Assembly (NCBI GenBank): GCA_003242685.1
Contig: QGVD01000013.1
Location: 1 to 64,000 of the forward strand
Source of the DNA: Pseudomonadota bacterium
GTDB lineage: Bacteria; Pseudomonadota; Gammaproteobacteria; Steroidobacterales; Steroidobacteraceae
Length of the DNA stretch: 64,000 bases
Direction of reading: 5' to 3'
Shown here: one piece after another, positions 52,597 through 61,692 of the stretch
Position numbering within the stretch: the stretch's first letter is position 1
How the letters are laid out: every line of letters starts with the position of its first letter
Program-made: the position numbers and the translations under genes
The notes under the pieces: model-generated
Seen by the model: the letters and a program-made list of their open reading frames with translations, nothing else
Told to the model about the DNA's origin: nothing
Databases searched by the model: none

Positions 52597-52956
52597 ATGA
52601 GCTCCAGCAACGCGAATCGCCTCAAGGCCGCGCTCGCGGCCCGTTATCCCGGTGTTGCCATCAAGGCGGTGTACTGCATCGTGGACGGCTATCACGGCGG
52701 CGCGATGAGCTACTGGGTGCACATGCGCGCGTCGCGCGCCGTGCTCATCGCCTCGGGACTCGCGCACGAATCATGGTTTCCCGAGGGGCGCAAGCGCCGC
52801 AGCAGCGGGCTCACCGAGTTCGGCGACGAGTGGCAGCTCCAGTACATCAAGGACGGCCAGTGGCGTCTGACGTTCGACTGGGGTGAGTGGCCCGTCGGTG
52901 AGACTCAGTTCCGCGAGGCGCATCCCATGATCGTCGAAGACGCGGGACCCGATTGA
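52597..52956 (+). CDS. Hypothetical protein, 119 aa
   Basis: The product MSSSNANRLKAALAARYPGV is aromatic-rich in its C-terminal half (ESWFPEGR, WRLTFDWGEWP). AGGAGAT lies 8 nt before ATG 52,597. No family is recognised. It is cytoplasmic by appearance. Confidence 0.7.
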   Translation: MSSSNANRLKAALAARYPGVAIKAVYCIVDGYHGGAMSYWVHMRASRAVLIASGLAHESWFPEGRKRRSSGLTEFGDEWQLQYIKDGQWRLTFDWGEWPVGETQFREAHPMIVEDAGPD

Positions 52957-52986
52957 GCGCTCGGCACCGGACGGCGCAGTCCGGGA

Positions 52987-53370
52987 TCAGGAAGCATGGG
53001 TAGCCCTGTCGAGCACCGCGGCACCGCTCGGCCGGCCGTCTGCGGAGGACTCGCCGCCGGCGCTCGACTGCCCGGCGGAGGGCGCTTCGTCGGCTGCATC
53101 GGTCGAACCCTCCCGCAGAAGGCGGATCGCACCTTCGGCTTCGAGCTCCTGCAATCCCTGCCGGCTCGTGCGCCGGAGCCAGCGTCGAAGCTGCACATAG
53201 CGAATGCAGGCAATGATCGCCAGTGCTGCGATCGTGATGGCGACTGCGGCAACGATCAGTGCCCGGTTGTCATCCGCAGCCACCTCGGCGGAGTCGGCGA
53301 GAACCTGGCGTGAAACGGCCAGAAGCGGGACGACCCCCAGTGCAGCCGCGCGTATCGTCGTTGTAGTCAT
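52987..53370 (-). CDS. Hypothetical membrane protein, 127 aa
   Basis: The product has an N-terminal signal or anchor (AAALGVVPLLAVSRQVLA) and a second helix (ALIVAAVAITIAALAIIACI), then a basic region and an acidic/serine-rich tail. No family is recognised. Confidence 0.65.
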   Translation of the reverse strand: MTTTTIRAAALGVVPLLAVSRQVLADSAEVAADDNRALIVAAVAITIAALAIIACIRYVQLRRWLRRTSRQGLQELEAEGAIRLLREGSTDAADEAPSAGQSSAGGESSADGRPSGAAVLDRATHAS

Positions 53371-53719
53371 GGCGCGTGGGCCGCGCCCGGAAATGGCTCC
53401 AGCCCCGGGCCAGTATCCACGGCAGGCGGTCGACTGCAAGCGCGGGACCCGTGATGCAGTGCGGATTTCGCGCTTTGCGCGCCTGGTGCGCTGCCGGAAA
53501 CGTCGCGCGGGAGCCGAAGGTGAGATAAGTCAACACCGCGCGACAGTGCTGGATGAGCATCCCTGCGTCAGTCACAGGGAGGTCCGCGCATGCGCCAGCT
53601 CCCGACCCCCTCGGGATGCAAGTGCTCCAGGCGGTCGGCTGCGCAGGGATGCCTCGATCTGCGATATCGAATTCGACAGATGAAGCGGCTCGGCACGGAC
53701 CGCAACGGTCCGGGGCATA
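53371..53719. other. Non-coding region downstream of tRNA-Thr(UGU)
   Basis: This is the upper end of the 24-kb segment. It holds a 7-bp hairpin (CGGACCG-CAA-CGGTCCG, 53,696-53,712) 8 nt after the tRNA, a possible 3' processing structure with no T tract. No gene was supported. Confidence 0.45.
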
Positions 53720-53795
53720 TGGTGCCGGCTGAGGGAATCGAACCCCCGACCCACTGATTACAAATCAGTTGCTCTACCAGCTGAGCTAAGCCGGC
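53720..53795 (-). tRNA. tRNA-Thr (TGT)
   Basis: The 76-nt minus-strand gene starts GCCGGCTTAGCTCAG, has anticodon loop TTTGTAA (anticodon TGT), T loop TTCGATT and encoded CCA. It corresponds to thrU, normally next to tRNA-Tyr. Confidence 0.98.
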
Positions 53796-53811
53796 CCGGG
53801 CGGGAAAGCGG

Positions 53812-53840
53812 ATTCTAAGAACCCGCCCCTGGTGCCACAA
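53812..53840 (-). promoter_or_regulatory. Promoter of tRNA-Thr(UGU)
   Basis: On the minus strand TTGTGG (53,840-53,835), 17 nt, then TAGAAT (53,817-53,812) would start a transcript near 53,805. It overlaps the 3' end of the SPOR gene. Confidence 0.6.
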
Positions 53841-54519
53841 CCGTCTGCGGAGACGAGTCGGTGAAATCGCTGCCGCCTGAGGGACACTCGCGAACCTGCA
53901 GCGGCGCGCCGCCGAGCAGCGCGGGCAGACCTTCGGTATCGATTCCGGTCGAGCCGGCCGGGAGAGCGACGTCGATCCAGTAGACCGCATCGCTTTCCCG
54001 ACGCTCCGCGAGTCGCGGCGTGAGGCCGAGCCGCTCGAGCGTCCGCATGCGGCGCTCCGCGCGCGCACGCTCGCTGAAGAGACCGACGGATACGCGCAAC
54101 CCTTCCGACCCCGCGGGCATCGCCCGGGCGTCCGTGATGCCTCCGCGCTCGAGTCGCTGCAGGACGCGTGCCTGTTCGGCTTCGTTCGCGAGTCCGCCGA
54201 TGTAGACCCAGTAGGTGCTGCGGGTCTCACCCGCCTGCGCACGCCGGACGCTCTCGAGGCCCTGCGCGTGCAGGATCGATGCCGCTGCAGCCGCGGCGTC
54301 CAGGTCGACGAACGGGCCGACCGATACGCAGCCCGCCGAGCCGCGAGCATCGGCACGCCGGGAATCCGGTTCGCCGGACGGCACTTCACTCGCAAGCATG
54401 AGGCGCGGAAGCTGCGCGCTCACGTGTACGGCCGGTGGCGGCTCGGACGGCTGAATCCACCGCGCCCATCCGAAATAGAGCAGGTTGGCGAGGAGCAGCA
54501 CGAAGAACGCGGCGCGCAT
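53815..54519 (-). CDS. SPOR domain membrane protein
   Basis: The 234-aa protein has an N-terminal membrane helix (AAFFVLLLANLLYFGWARW) and a periplasmic part with a SPOR-like domain (YWVYIGGLANEAEQARVLQR, then RVSVGLFSERARAERRMRTL), which usually binds denuded peptidoglycan at septa. It ends the birA-coaX operon, 29 nt after coaX. Confidence 0.82.
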   Translation of the reverse strand: MRAAFFVLLLANLLYFGWARWIQPSEPPPAVHVSAQLPRLMLASEVPSGEPDSRRADARGSAGCVSVGPFVDLDAAAAAASILHAQGLESVRRAQAGETRSTYWVYIGGLANEAEQARVLQRLERGGITDARAMPAGSEGLRVSVGLFSERARAERRMRTLERLGLTPRLAERRESDAVYWIDVALPAGSTGIDTEGLPALLGGAPLQVRECPSGGSDFTDSSPQTVVAPGAGS

Positions 54520-54548
54520 GGCGCGGATTGTAGTCGACGGTTGCGGCT

Positions 54549-55313
54549 TCAGCGGGTTTCCGAGCGGGCCAGCACAGCGAGCCCGCGCAGGACGAGATCC
54601 GGCACGTCACGGCAGCGGGTGCGCAGCAGCGGCCTGATCTCCGGCGCTGCGCCGCCCGTGAGCAGCACGACGGGCCTCGTTCCGAGCTCCGCACGTGCCT
54701 CGGCCACGAAGCGATCGATCACGGCGGCGACGGCATGACGTGCGCCCTGCTCGATGGCCTCGCGCGTGCCGCGTGCGAACAGTCCGCGCGACCTGCGCCG
54801 ATCCCCGCGGGCACGTTTTCCGATGCCGTCGGTGTTGTGCAGGAGACTCTCGATCATCAGTCGCGGGCCGGGCACGATCGCGCCTCCGCGATGCACGCCG
54901 GCCGCATCGACGAGATCGAGCGTGACCGCGGTGCCCACGCTGATCACACATGCCGCGCGCGCTCCGACCAGATCGTGCGCACCGATCGCGGCGACGAAGC
55001 GATCGACACCGAGCCGCCACGGCTCGGCGTAACGCGTCGTGACGCCTCCCGCGCTGCGCACCGAGCGCACGAGCTCCGCTCGGATTCCGAGCCGGCGCCG
55101 GGCGGCTGCCGTCAGATGCCGCGCGACCTGCTCGCCCGCGACGTTCGAGACGAGCACACGCTCGATGCCTTCGGCATCGCGAAAGACGAAGCGCTCGAAG
55201 TCGCGCGCGCTCCAGCCCACGTGCACCGCGGCGTGCGGACGCCCGGGCCCGCGAGACCCGAGTCGCGCCCATTTCACTCGCGTATTGCCGATGTCGACGA
55301 GCAGCACGCTCAT
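54549..55313 (-). CDS. coaX: Type III pantothenate kinase
   Basis: The 254-aa enzyme makes the first step of coenzyme A synthesis from pantothenate. The ATP motif DIGNTRVKWA is at residues 7-16; GVDRFVAAIGA and VISVGTAVTLDLVD are the PanK-III signatures. It overlaps birA by 4 nt as ATGA. Confidence 0.95.
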   Translation of the reverse strand: MSVLLVDIGNTRVKWARLGSRGPGRPHAAVHVGWSARDFERFVFRDAEGIERVLVSNVAGEQVARHLTAAARRRLGIRAELVRSVRSAGGVTTRYAEPWRLGVDRFVAAIGAHDLVGARAACVISVGTAVTLDLVDAAGVHRGGAIVPGPRLMIESLLHNTDGIGKRARGDRRRSRGLFARGTREAIEQGARHAVAAVIDRFVAEARAELGTRPVVLLTGGAAPEIRPLLRTRCRDVPDLVLRGLAVLARSETR

Positions 55314-56356
55314 GCGTCACGTCTCACGCTGACTTCCCCCGCCACGATCTTCTCCACGCCGTGCGGAGTTTCCACCATGAGCTCTCCGGCGAGACCGATG
55401 CCGCGCGCGATGCCGCGAATCGCCGACTCACCCACCTGCACCGTCACCGCGCGGCCGCGGAGCGCGTCGGCGCGGCGCCATTCCTCGACGAAAGGCCGCA
55501 ATCCGTGCCGCTCGAACTCGAGCAGTCCCTCCGTACAGGCCGCGATGAGATCCGCCGCCAATGCATTGCGCGAAACGTGTCCGGCACCGATGCTCCTCAG
55601 GTCCGCCGGCGCATTCCCCTGCGCTTCTATTCTCTCGATGAGCTCGCGGCCGAGCGCGACGTTGAGACCGATGCCCACGATGACGTACGCCGGACCCGAA
55701 GCTTCCGCGCGCAGCTCGATCAGGATTCCACCGAGCTTTCTCTCGCCGCTCAGCACGTCGTTCGGCCACTTGAGCGAGATTCCTTCGACGCCCTGGCGCC
55801 CGAGGGCGCGCAGGACGCATACACCGATCGCGAGGCTCAGCGCACCGACGTCGCGCGGCATGAGCTCGAAGCTCCAGCCGAGCGAGAGGCAGATCGCACC
55901 GCCGGGCGGTGCGAGCCAGGAGCGGCCGCGCCGCCCGCGGCCTGCGGTCTGATATTCCGCGAGCAGCACCTCACCGGTGCCGGGAGACGGCGCGGCGCGC
56001 ACCGCAAGCTCCGCATTCGTCGATTCGAGCGACCACGCGACGTCGAGCCGCTCGAGGCGCGCGTTCGTCTCGCGCGGCAGAGCGGCGCGGATGCGCGTCG
56101 CATCGAGCGCCTCGCACGCGCGCGCGAGGCGATAGCCGCGGTTCGGCACCGCGTGCACTTCGAGTCCGAGCTCGCGCAGCGCCTCGACGGCTTTCCACAC
56201 GGCGCTGCGGCTCACGCCGAGCGATGCCGCCAGTGCCTCACCGGAACGGAACTCGCCGTCCGCGAGCAGCGCGAAGACGCGCGCCGGGAGCGTCGCATCG
56301 GCGGCGCCGAAGCGGCTCCCGCGCTGCGCGCGGGTGCTGTGCGAGCGTGCGCTCAT
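55310..56356 (-). CDS. birA: Biotin ligase / biotin operon repressor BirA
   Basis: The 348-aa bifunctional protein has an N-terminal winged-helix (SGEALAASLGVSRSAVWKAV), the biotin-AMP loop GRGRRGR, and KWPNDV. It biotinylates carboxylase carrier proteins and may repress bio genes. Start ATG 56,356 overlaps plsY as ATGA; an ATG nine codons earlier overlaps plsY more. Confidence 0.95.
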   Translation of the reverse strand: MSARSHSTRAQRGSRFGAADATLPARVFALLADGEFRSGEALAASLGVSRSAVWKAVEALRELGLEVHAVPNRGYRLARACEALDATRIRAALPRETNARLERLDVAWSLESTNAELAVRAAPSPGTGEVLLAEYQTAGRGRRGRSWLAPPGGAICLSLGWSFELMPRDVGALSLAIGVCVLRALGRQGVEGISLKWPNDVLSGERKLGGILIELRAEASGPAYVIVGIGLNVALGRELIERIEAQGNAPADLRSIGAGHVSRNALAADLIAACTEGLLEFERHGLRPFVEEWRRADALRGRAVTVQVGESAIRGIARGIGLAGELMVETPHGVEKIVAGEVSVRRDA

Positions 56357-57006
56357 CGCGGCCCGCGCCTGCCGAAGAGCCACAGACGCCGCGCGCGAGG
56401 CTCGGTGCCCCTGCGCAGGCGGACGAAGTTCGCGCGATGAGTGAGTGCGACGAACACGGCGACGAAGAGACCGAATGCGAGGAGCGGCGCACGCGGCTGT
56501 ACTTCACCGACCCAGAGGAAGACCGGCAGGGACACCGCGGTCGCGATCGACGCGACACTCACGAAACCCGAGAGAACCGCGATCAGCAGCCACATGAGGA
56601 GCAGTGGCACCACCAGCCACGGCAGCAGACCGAGCACGGCACCGAGGAAGGTCGCAACACCTTTCCCTCCCCGCAGACCGTAGAACACCGGATAGACATG
56701 CCCCACGATCACGGCAGTCGCGCACGCGACGGGCAGCCACGCGGCAATCGGTGGCACTGCCCGCGGGATGGCGGGCAGGGAGAGCGGCGGAAGCACCGCG
56801 CTCGCGAGCCAGCCCTTGCCCACGTCGATCAGCATCACCGCGGCAGCGAAGGCCTTGCCCTGCGTCCGCAGCGCATTCGTTCCGCCCGGATTGCCGCTGC
56901 CCATCGACCGGATGTCCACGCCGCCGCGGAGCCGGCCGACGACCATGCTCCCCAGAACGGAGCCGATCAGATAGGCAAGGAGGACCTTGACGGCGAAGTC
57001 GATCAC
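56353..57006 (-). CDS. plsY: Glycerol-3-phosphate acyltransferase PlsY
   Basis: The 217-aa multi-pass membrane enzyme transfers an acyl group from acyl-phosphate to glycerol-3-phosphate. Motifs GSGNPGGTNALR and GHVYPVFYGLRGGKGVAT are intact. Start GTG 57,006 overlaps the upstream gene stop as GTGA. The tail is arginine rich. Confidence 0.94.
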   Translation of the reverse strand: MIDFAVKVLLAYLIGSVLGSMVVGRLRGGVDIRSMGSGNPGGTNALRTQGKAFAAAVMLIDVGKGWLASAVLPPLSLPAIPRAVPPIAAWLPVACATAVIVGHVYPVFYGLRGGKGVATFLGAVLGLLPWLVVPLLLMWLLIAVLSGFVSVASIATAVSLPVFLWVGEVQPRAPLLAFGLFVAVFVALTHRANFVRLRRGTEPRARRLWLFGRRGPR

Positions 57007-57908
57007 GAGGGCTGGAACACTTCCGCGAGCATGCAGCGCACGCTGCCTCCGCCGAGACATTCGATGGTCGGCACGGGAACCGCGAGCACCGTGTCTGTCG
57101 CGGCGCTCAGGCGTGCGTACTGCGAATCGGACAGCGCCGCACGCGCGGTCGCCGACATGACGACGACACGCGAGTCACCGAGCGCTTCGTCCCACGTGGC
57201 GAGCTCGAGCATGTTGCCGGCGAAGCGCTCGATCGCGTCGTGACCGATCTCGATCAGCTCCCGGCCGCTCGCTGCGAGGCGCCCGCGGACGTGTTCACGA
57301 TCCCCGGGCACGATGGCATCGGTGCCGACGACGGCCGCGCGCTCGCCGATCCACATCAATACGTTGGTGTGATAGAGGGGCACGCCGGAGCGATCGACGG
57401 CGCTGAAGATCACCGGCTCGTACTCGAAGACCTGCGCCCATTCCTTCACCAGCTCGGGATGGGTCCGGGGCGAGATGCATGCATAGGCGACGCGCTCGAC
57501 GTGGTCGAGCACGAGGCTCCCCGTCCCTTCCAGGAAGCGCCCCGCGCGTTCGTGATGCGTGAGATCGAGCACCCGCCGCGGCGTGAATCCGAGTCGCGAT
57601 GCGACCTCGTCGATGATCTCCGGGCGCCGCTCACGCCGGCGACTTTCCGCCTGCATGGGATACAGCACGACCGTGCCGTCCGGATGGAAGCTGATCCAGT
57701 TGTTGGGAAAGACCGCATCCGGCTTCGGCGGCTCGGGCGTATCGTCGATCACGCACGTGGCGATGCCTTCGCTCTCCAGCGCGCGCACGAGCCCTTCGAA
57801 CTCGGCGAGCGCCTGCGCCTGGACCTGCGCCGTGTCGGACGCACGCTGCTGCATGCGGTTCGTTGCCGCCGTCTCGGGGTTGTAATCGAACGAGGCCGGT
57901 CTGATCAT
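57003..57908 (-). CDS. ctlX: CtlX-like guanidino-group-modifying enzyme
   Basis: The 301-aa protein is of the amidinotransferase/arginine deiminase fold related to citrulline-hydrolase CtlX and dimethylargininase. FPNNWISFH, TGSLVLDH and the C-terminal cysteine in GGGSVRCM are the active-site pieces. Exact substrate (citrulline, arginine or methylarginine) is not fixed by the motifs. Start MIRPASFDYNP at 57,908. Confidence 0.82.
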   Translation of the reverse strand: MIRPASFDYNPETAATNRMQQRASDTAQVQAQALAEFEGLVRALESEGIATCVIDDTPEPPKPDAVFPNNWISFHPDGTVVLYPMQAESRRRERRPEIIDEVASRLGFTPRRVLDLTHHERAGRFLEGTGSLVLDHVERVAYACISPRTHPELVKEWAQVFEYEPVIFSAVDRSGVPLYHTNVLMWIGERAAVVGTDAIVPGDREHVRGRLAASGRELIEIGHDAIERFAGNMLELATWDEALGDSRVVVMSATARAALSDSQYARLSAATDTVLAVPVPTIECLGGGSVRCMLAEVFQPS

Positions 57909-57970
57909 CAGCACGGCGCTCGAGCACTGTTGCCGGGGCAATCGAAGACCTTTCGGGTGGCCGAAATCCG

Positions 57971-58972
57971 ATGAGTTCCGATTCCGCACCGCTCGTCGTC
58001 GCGAGCGGCCGCGGTCTGTACTGCCCGCCCGGCGACTTCTACATCGACCCGCAGCGGCCGGTACAGACGGCCGTGATCACGCACGCGCATGGCGATCACC
58101 TGCGCGACGGCAGTGCGCGCTACATTCTCGCACGTCCGGGGCTGAGGATCGCCCGCATGCGCCTCGGACGCCGGGCGGATGTCACCGCGGTCGAGTACGG
58201 CGCTCCCGTGAGGATCGGGGAGACCACGGTCTCGCTGCACCCGGCCGGCCACATCCTGGGCTCGGCGCAGGTGCGCATCGAGCATGGCGGCCGCGTGTGG
58301 GTGGTCTCGGGCGACTACAAGCGCCAGCCGGATCCGACCTGCGCGCCCTTCACGCCGCTCGAATGCGACGTATTCGTCAGCGAAGCGACCTTCGCCCTTC
58401 CCGTGTACCGCTGGCCGGAGACGGCGGAAGTGATCGAGGACATCGTCCGGTGGTGGCGCTTCAATCGCGAGCGGCGCGTCGCGTCGGTGCTGTTCTGCTA
58501 CGCGCTCGGCAAGGCGCAGCGGGTGCTGGCGGAGCTGGCCTCCTTCACGTCGGAGCCGGTTCATGTCCACGACACCGTCGAGGCGCTCGTGCAGGTGTAC
58601 CGCGAAGCGGGGGTCACGATGGTGCCGACGCTGCGTGCGCAGAGCACCCGCACGGCGGATTACGCGGGCGCGCTCGTCGTGGCGCCGCCGAGTACGGCCG
58701 GGACGCGCTGGATGCAGCGCTTCGGAAGGTACTCGAGCGGTTTCTGCTCGGGCTGGATGCGGCTGCGGGGCAGCCGCCGCCGGCAGAGCTTCGACCGCGG
58801 TTTCGTCATCTCCGACCACGCGGACTGGCACGCGCTGCTGCGCACGTTCCGCGAGACCGGCGCGCGGCGAATCCTGCTTCACCACGGACACACGGACACG
58901 CTGACCCGCCTGCTGCGCGAACGGGGCGTCGACGTGGATGCGCTCGAAACGGCGCACGGTGCGCTGCCGTGA
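57971..58972 (+). CDS. Ligase-associated MBL-fold DNA exonuclease
   Basis: The 333-aa metallo-beta-lactamase-fold enzyme has HAHGDH at 38-43 and a C-terminal RFVISDHADW-like region of the nuclease clade. In many bacteria this gene precedes an ATP-dependent DNA ligase and a helicase in a repair operon. Here the next gene is a shortened ligase. The stop shares its last base with the next ATG. Confidence 0.88.
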   Translation: MSSDSAPLVVASGRGLYCPPGDFYIDPQRPVQTAVITHAHGDHLRDGSARYILARPGLRIARMRLGRRADVTAVEYGAPVRIGETTVSLHPAGHILGSAQVRIEHGGRVWVVSGDYKRQPDPTCAPFTPLECDVFVSEATFALPVYRWPETAEVIEDIVRWWRFNRERRVASVLFCYALGKAQRVLAELASFTSEPVHVHDTVEALVQVYREAGVTMVPTLRAQSTRTADYAGALVVAPPSTAGTRWMQRFGRYSSGFCSGWMRLRGSRRRQSFDRGFVISDHADWHALLRTFRETGARRILLHHGHTDTLTRLLRERGVDVDALETAHGALP

Positions 58973-59574
58973 TGCGTCGCTTCGGCGAGCTGTACGACTC
59001 GCTCGATGCGGGCGGCTCGGACGACTTCAAGCTCGCTGCGCTCGCCGCGTACTTCGGAACGGCTGCGGCGGCCGATGCCGCATGGGCACTTTATCTGCTC
59101 TCCGGGCGGCGCATGCGCCGCATCGTCGCGCCGGCGGTGCTGCTCGACTGGCTGCGGGAAGAATCAGGACTTCCGCAATGGCTGATCGATGAATCACGAT
59201 CCACCGTGGGCGATGTCGCGGAGACGATCGCCCTGCTGATCGAGCCCGGTGCCATCGATGGGGCCGCGCTCGATCTGTCGCTCGCGACGTGGATCGAGGA
59301 GCGGATCGCGCCGCTGCGCAATGCGGAGGAGAAGGAGCAGCGGGAATCGGTCGTGCGCTGGTGGCGGAGTCTCCCTTACCGCGAGTGCCTGCTCGTCAAC
59401 AAGCTGCTCACCGGCACCTTTCGCCTCGAAGTCCCCGGATTCCTGCTGACACGTGCGCTCGCCCGGGCTCTCGACGTGCCGTCGACCGAGATCGCCTGCC
59501 GTCTCGCGACCGACTGGCAGCCGAGCGAAACCTTCTGGGAGAACCTGCGCGGCGGCGGCCGATCGGGCTGGTGA
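58972..59574 (+). pseudogene. Truncated ATP-dependent DNA ligase, N-terminal domain only
   Basis: The 200-aa product matches the N-terminal DNA-binding domain of the bacterial ATP-dependent ligase family (LVNKLLTGTFRLEVPGFLL, then IACRLATDW) but stops at residue 200. Full enzymes of this type exceed 500 aa and continue into the nucleotidyltransferase domain. No KxDG motif or OB domain follows in any frame. It is either a decayed ligase or a stand-alone DNA-binding subunit. ATG overlaps the exonuclease stop. Confidence 0.8.
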
Positions 59575-59654
59575 AGCACGCCTGGTCTCTCAGGCGACCT
59601 TCGTAACGCTCGCGCCGCGCTCGCGGCTGCCTGCGAACGCGGACTTCTCTTCCT

Positions 59655-61523
59655 TCACAAGCTGGTGCCCGTCGCTTCGAGCCGGTCGAGTGGCTCCGAA
59701 TCGTGAGCGAACGCGAGCGGCTCGCCGGTGAGGAAACGTCCGCAGGCCGACGCGGGAGCGGGCCGCGCGAAGAGATTCCCCTGCGCGAACCCGCAGCCGA
59801 GCTGGCGGAGCTTCTCGAGCTGCTGAAAGCCCTCGATGCCTTCCGCGACCACCGCGATGTGGAGATGGCGCGCCATCGCGACGATCGCCCCGACGATCGC
59901 GAGATCGCTCAGGTCCGTCACGACGTCGCGCACGAAGGTCCGGTCGATCTTGAGACTGTCGACGCGCCAGCGTTTGAGATAGCTGAGGCTCGAGTAGCCG
60001 GTGCCGAAATCGTCGATCGCAATTGCCACACCGATCTCGCGCAGCCTCGCGATCGCGTCCTCGCTCGATTCACCATAACGCGCCTCCCGGCTCTCGAACA
60101 CCGCGCTCTCGGTCAGCTCGAGCTGCAGCATCTCGGGCTCGATGCGGTGCTGCGCAGAAAGCTTCAGGATCGTGCGCCGCAGGTCGCTGCGCAGGAGCTG
60201 CACGGCCGACACGTTGACGGCGATGGGTACGAGCTTCGCGCCGCCTGCGCGCCAGCGCGCGGCATCCTGCATCACGCGTTCCAGCACGAACTCGCCGATC
60301 GGCACGATGAGGCCCGTCTCCTCGGCGACGGCGATGAACCGGCTCGGCGGGATCGCTCCCTGCGCCGGGTGCTGCCACCTGAGCAGCGCCTCGAGAGCGA
60401 CCACCTTGCGCGTCTCGATGTCGATGATCGGCTGGTAGCGCACGTCGAGCTGGCGCGACTGGAGCGCCGCGCGCAGGCTGGTCTCGAGCGCGATGCGCTC
60501 CTTGAGCCTGCGGTCCAGGATCGGACTGAAGAGCTGGAAGTTGTTCCGGCCCCGATCCTTGGCCTGATACATCGCGGTGTCGGAATGCTTGAGGAGCTCG
60601 CCCATGTCCGTACCGTCGCGCGGGAACAGGGCGATGCCGATGCTCGCGGTCGTGAGGAGCGGACGGCCGTCGACGATGACCGGCTGCGCGAGCGCCTCGT
60701 TGATGCGGCTCGCCGTCTCGCTGATCTGCGCCGGGTTGCGCACGTTCCTGAGCACGACGATGAACTCGTCGCCTCCCATGCGCACCACCATGTCGCCTTC
60801 GCGCACGATCGAGCGGATGCGCGCGGCGACGTTCTGCAGGAGCTTGTCCCCCGTCTCGTGGCCGCGCGAGTCGTTGATGTGCTTGAAGCGGTCGAGATCG
60901 AGGAACAGCACCGCGAGCATCGCACCGTTGCGGCGTGCCTCCTCGATCGCGCCGGGCAGATGCGCGGCGAGGTAGTGGCGGTTGGGCAGTCCGGTGAGCT
61001 GATCGTGATGCGCGAGGTGATCGAGCCGCTGCTGGTTCTCGAGGAGCTGTGCCTCGATCCTGCGCCTCACACTGATGTCGTGCGCGACGACGACGAGCGC
61101 GTTCCGCGCGCCGATGGCGAGGCGGTTGACGCTGAGCTCGGTGTCGACGAGTTCCCCGCCGCGGCAGCGCTGCCGGACGCGCAGCGGCACGCGTGGGTCG
61201 GCCTGGCGCAGCTTCGGCCCGATGCTCTCGCCGTCCTTCTCGTCGACGAAGATCTGCTCGAGCGTGAGCCTGCGCAGCTCGGCGAGCGAGAGGCCTGTCG
61301 CCCGCTGCATGGCGGGGTTCGCATCGAGCACGCGGAGCGACACCAGATCCGCGAGCAGCACGCCGGTCACCGACTGCTCGACCGCCGCGCGACACCACGC
61401 GTAGCCGGCCGAACGGCCCAGGGTAAGCCGGCCGCTGCGCACGAAGCGTACGACGACGAGCGCGGCGAGCAGGGCTGCAAGCGCGACGCCCGTCAGGACC
61501 AGGAAACGTTCCTCGAGCAGCAA
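59655..61523 (-). CDS. PAS-GGDEF-EAL c-di-GMP turnover protein
   Basis: The 622-aa membrane protein has one N-terminal helix (7-27), a PAS domain (about 45-150), a GGDEF domain with intact GGDEF at 250-254 and an inhibitory site REGD at 241-244, and an EAL domain (EALLRWQHP at 378-386, DDFGTGYSSL, QGNLFARP). Both active sites look intact, so it could make or degrade c-di-GMP. Start is TTG 61,523. It may serve the PilZ protein and the pilus. Confidence 0.9.
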   Translation of the reverse strand: MLLEERFLVLTGVALAALLAALVVVRFVRSGRLTLGRSAGYAWCRAAVEQSVTGVLLADLVSLRVLDANPAMQRATGLSLAELRRLTLEQIFVDEKDGESIGPKLRQADPRVPLRVRQRCRGGELVDTELSVNRLAIGARNALVVVAHDISVRRRIEAQLLENQQRLDHLAHHDQLTGLPNRHYLAAHLPGAIEEARRNGAMLAVLFLDLDRFKHINDSRGHETGDKLLQNVAARIRSIVREGDMVVRMGGDEFIVVLRNVRNPAQISETASRINEALAQPVIVDGRPLLTTASIGIALFPRDGTDMGELLKHSDTAMYQAKDRGRNNFQLFSPILDRRLKERIALETSLRAALQSRQLDVRYQPIIDIETRKVVALEALLRWQHPAQGAIPPSRFIAVAEETGLIVPIGEFVLERVMQDAARWRAGGAKLVPIAVNVSAVQLLRSDLRRTILKLSAQHRIEPEMLQLELTESAVFESREARYGESSEDAIARLREIGVAIAIDDFGTGYSSLSYLKRWRVDSLKIDRTFVRDVVTDLSDLAIVGAIVAMARHLHIAVVAEGIEGFQQLEKLRQLGCGFAQGNLFARPAPASACGRFLTGEPLAFAHDSEPLDRLEATGTSL

Positions 61524-61692
61524 ACTTCCTCTTCCGCTCTACGGTTCGCAGTATCGGGTGATCTCTCGCGGACGGCCCGTGGGGCCGCCGGGCGCGGATC
61601 CGATCCGGCTCGTGTTCGCGGGGAGAAGTGTGAAGCCTCGCCGGAAAGCGGGGATGTGCGCGGCGCACAATTCCGCGACTGCACCCCTGGGA

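Noticed and set aside
53696..53712. Intrinsic terminator after tRNA-Thr(UGU)
   Set aside because: The stem is only 7 bp and no T tract follows on the minus strand.
53589..53758. Plus-strand ORF over the end of tRNA-Thr(UGU)
   Set aside because: It overlaps a certain tRNA, has no homology and uses unusual residues; considered spurious.
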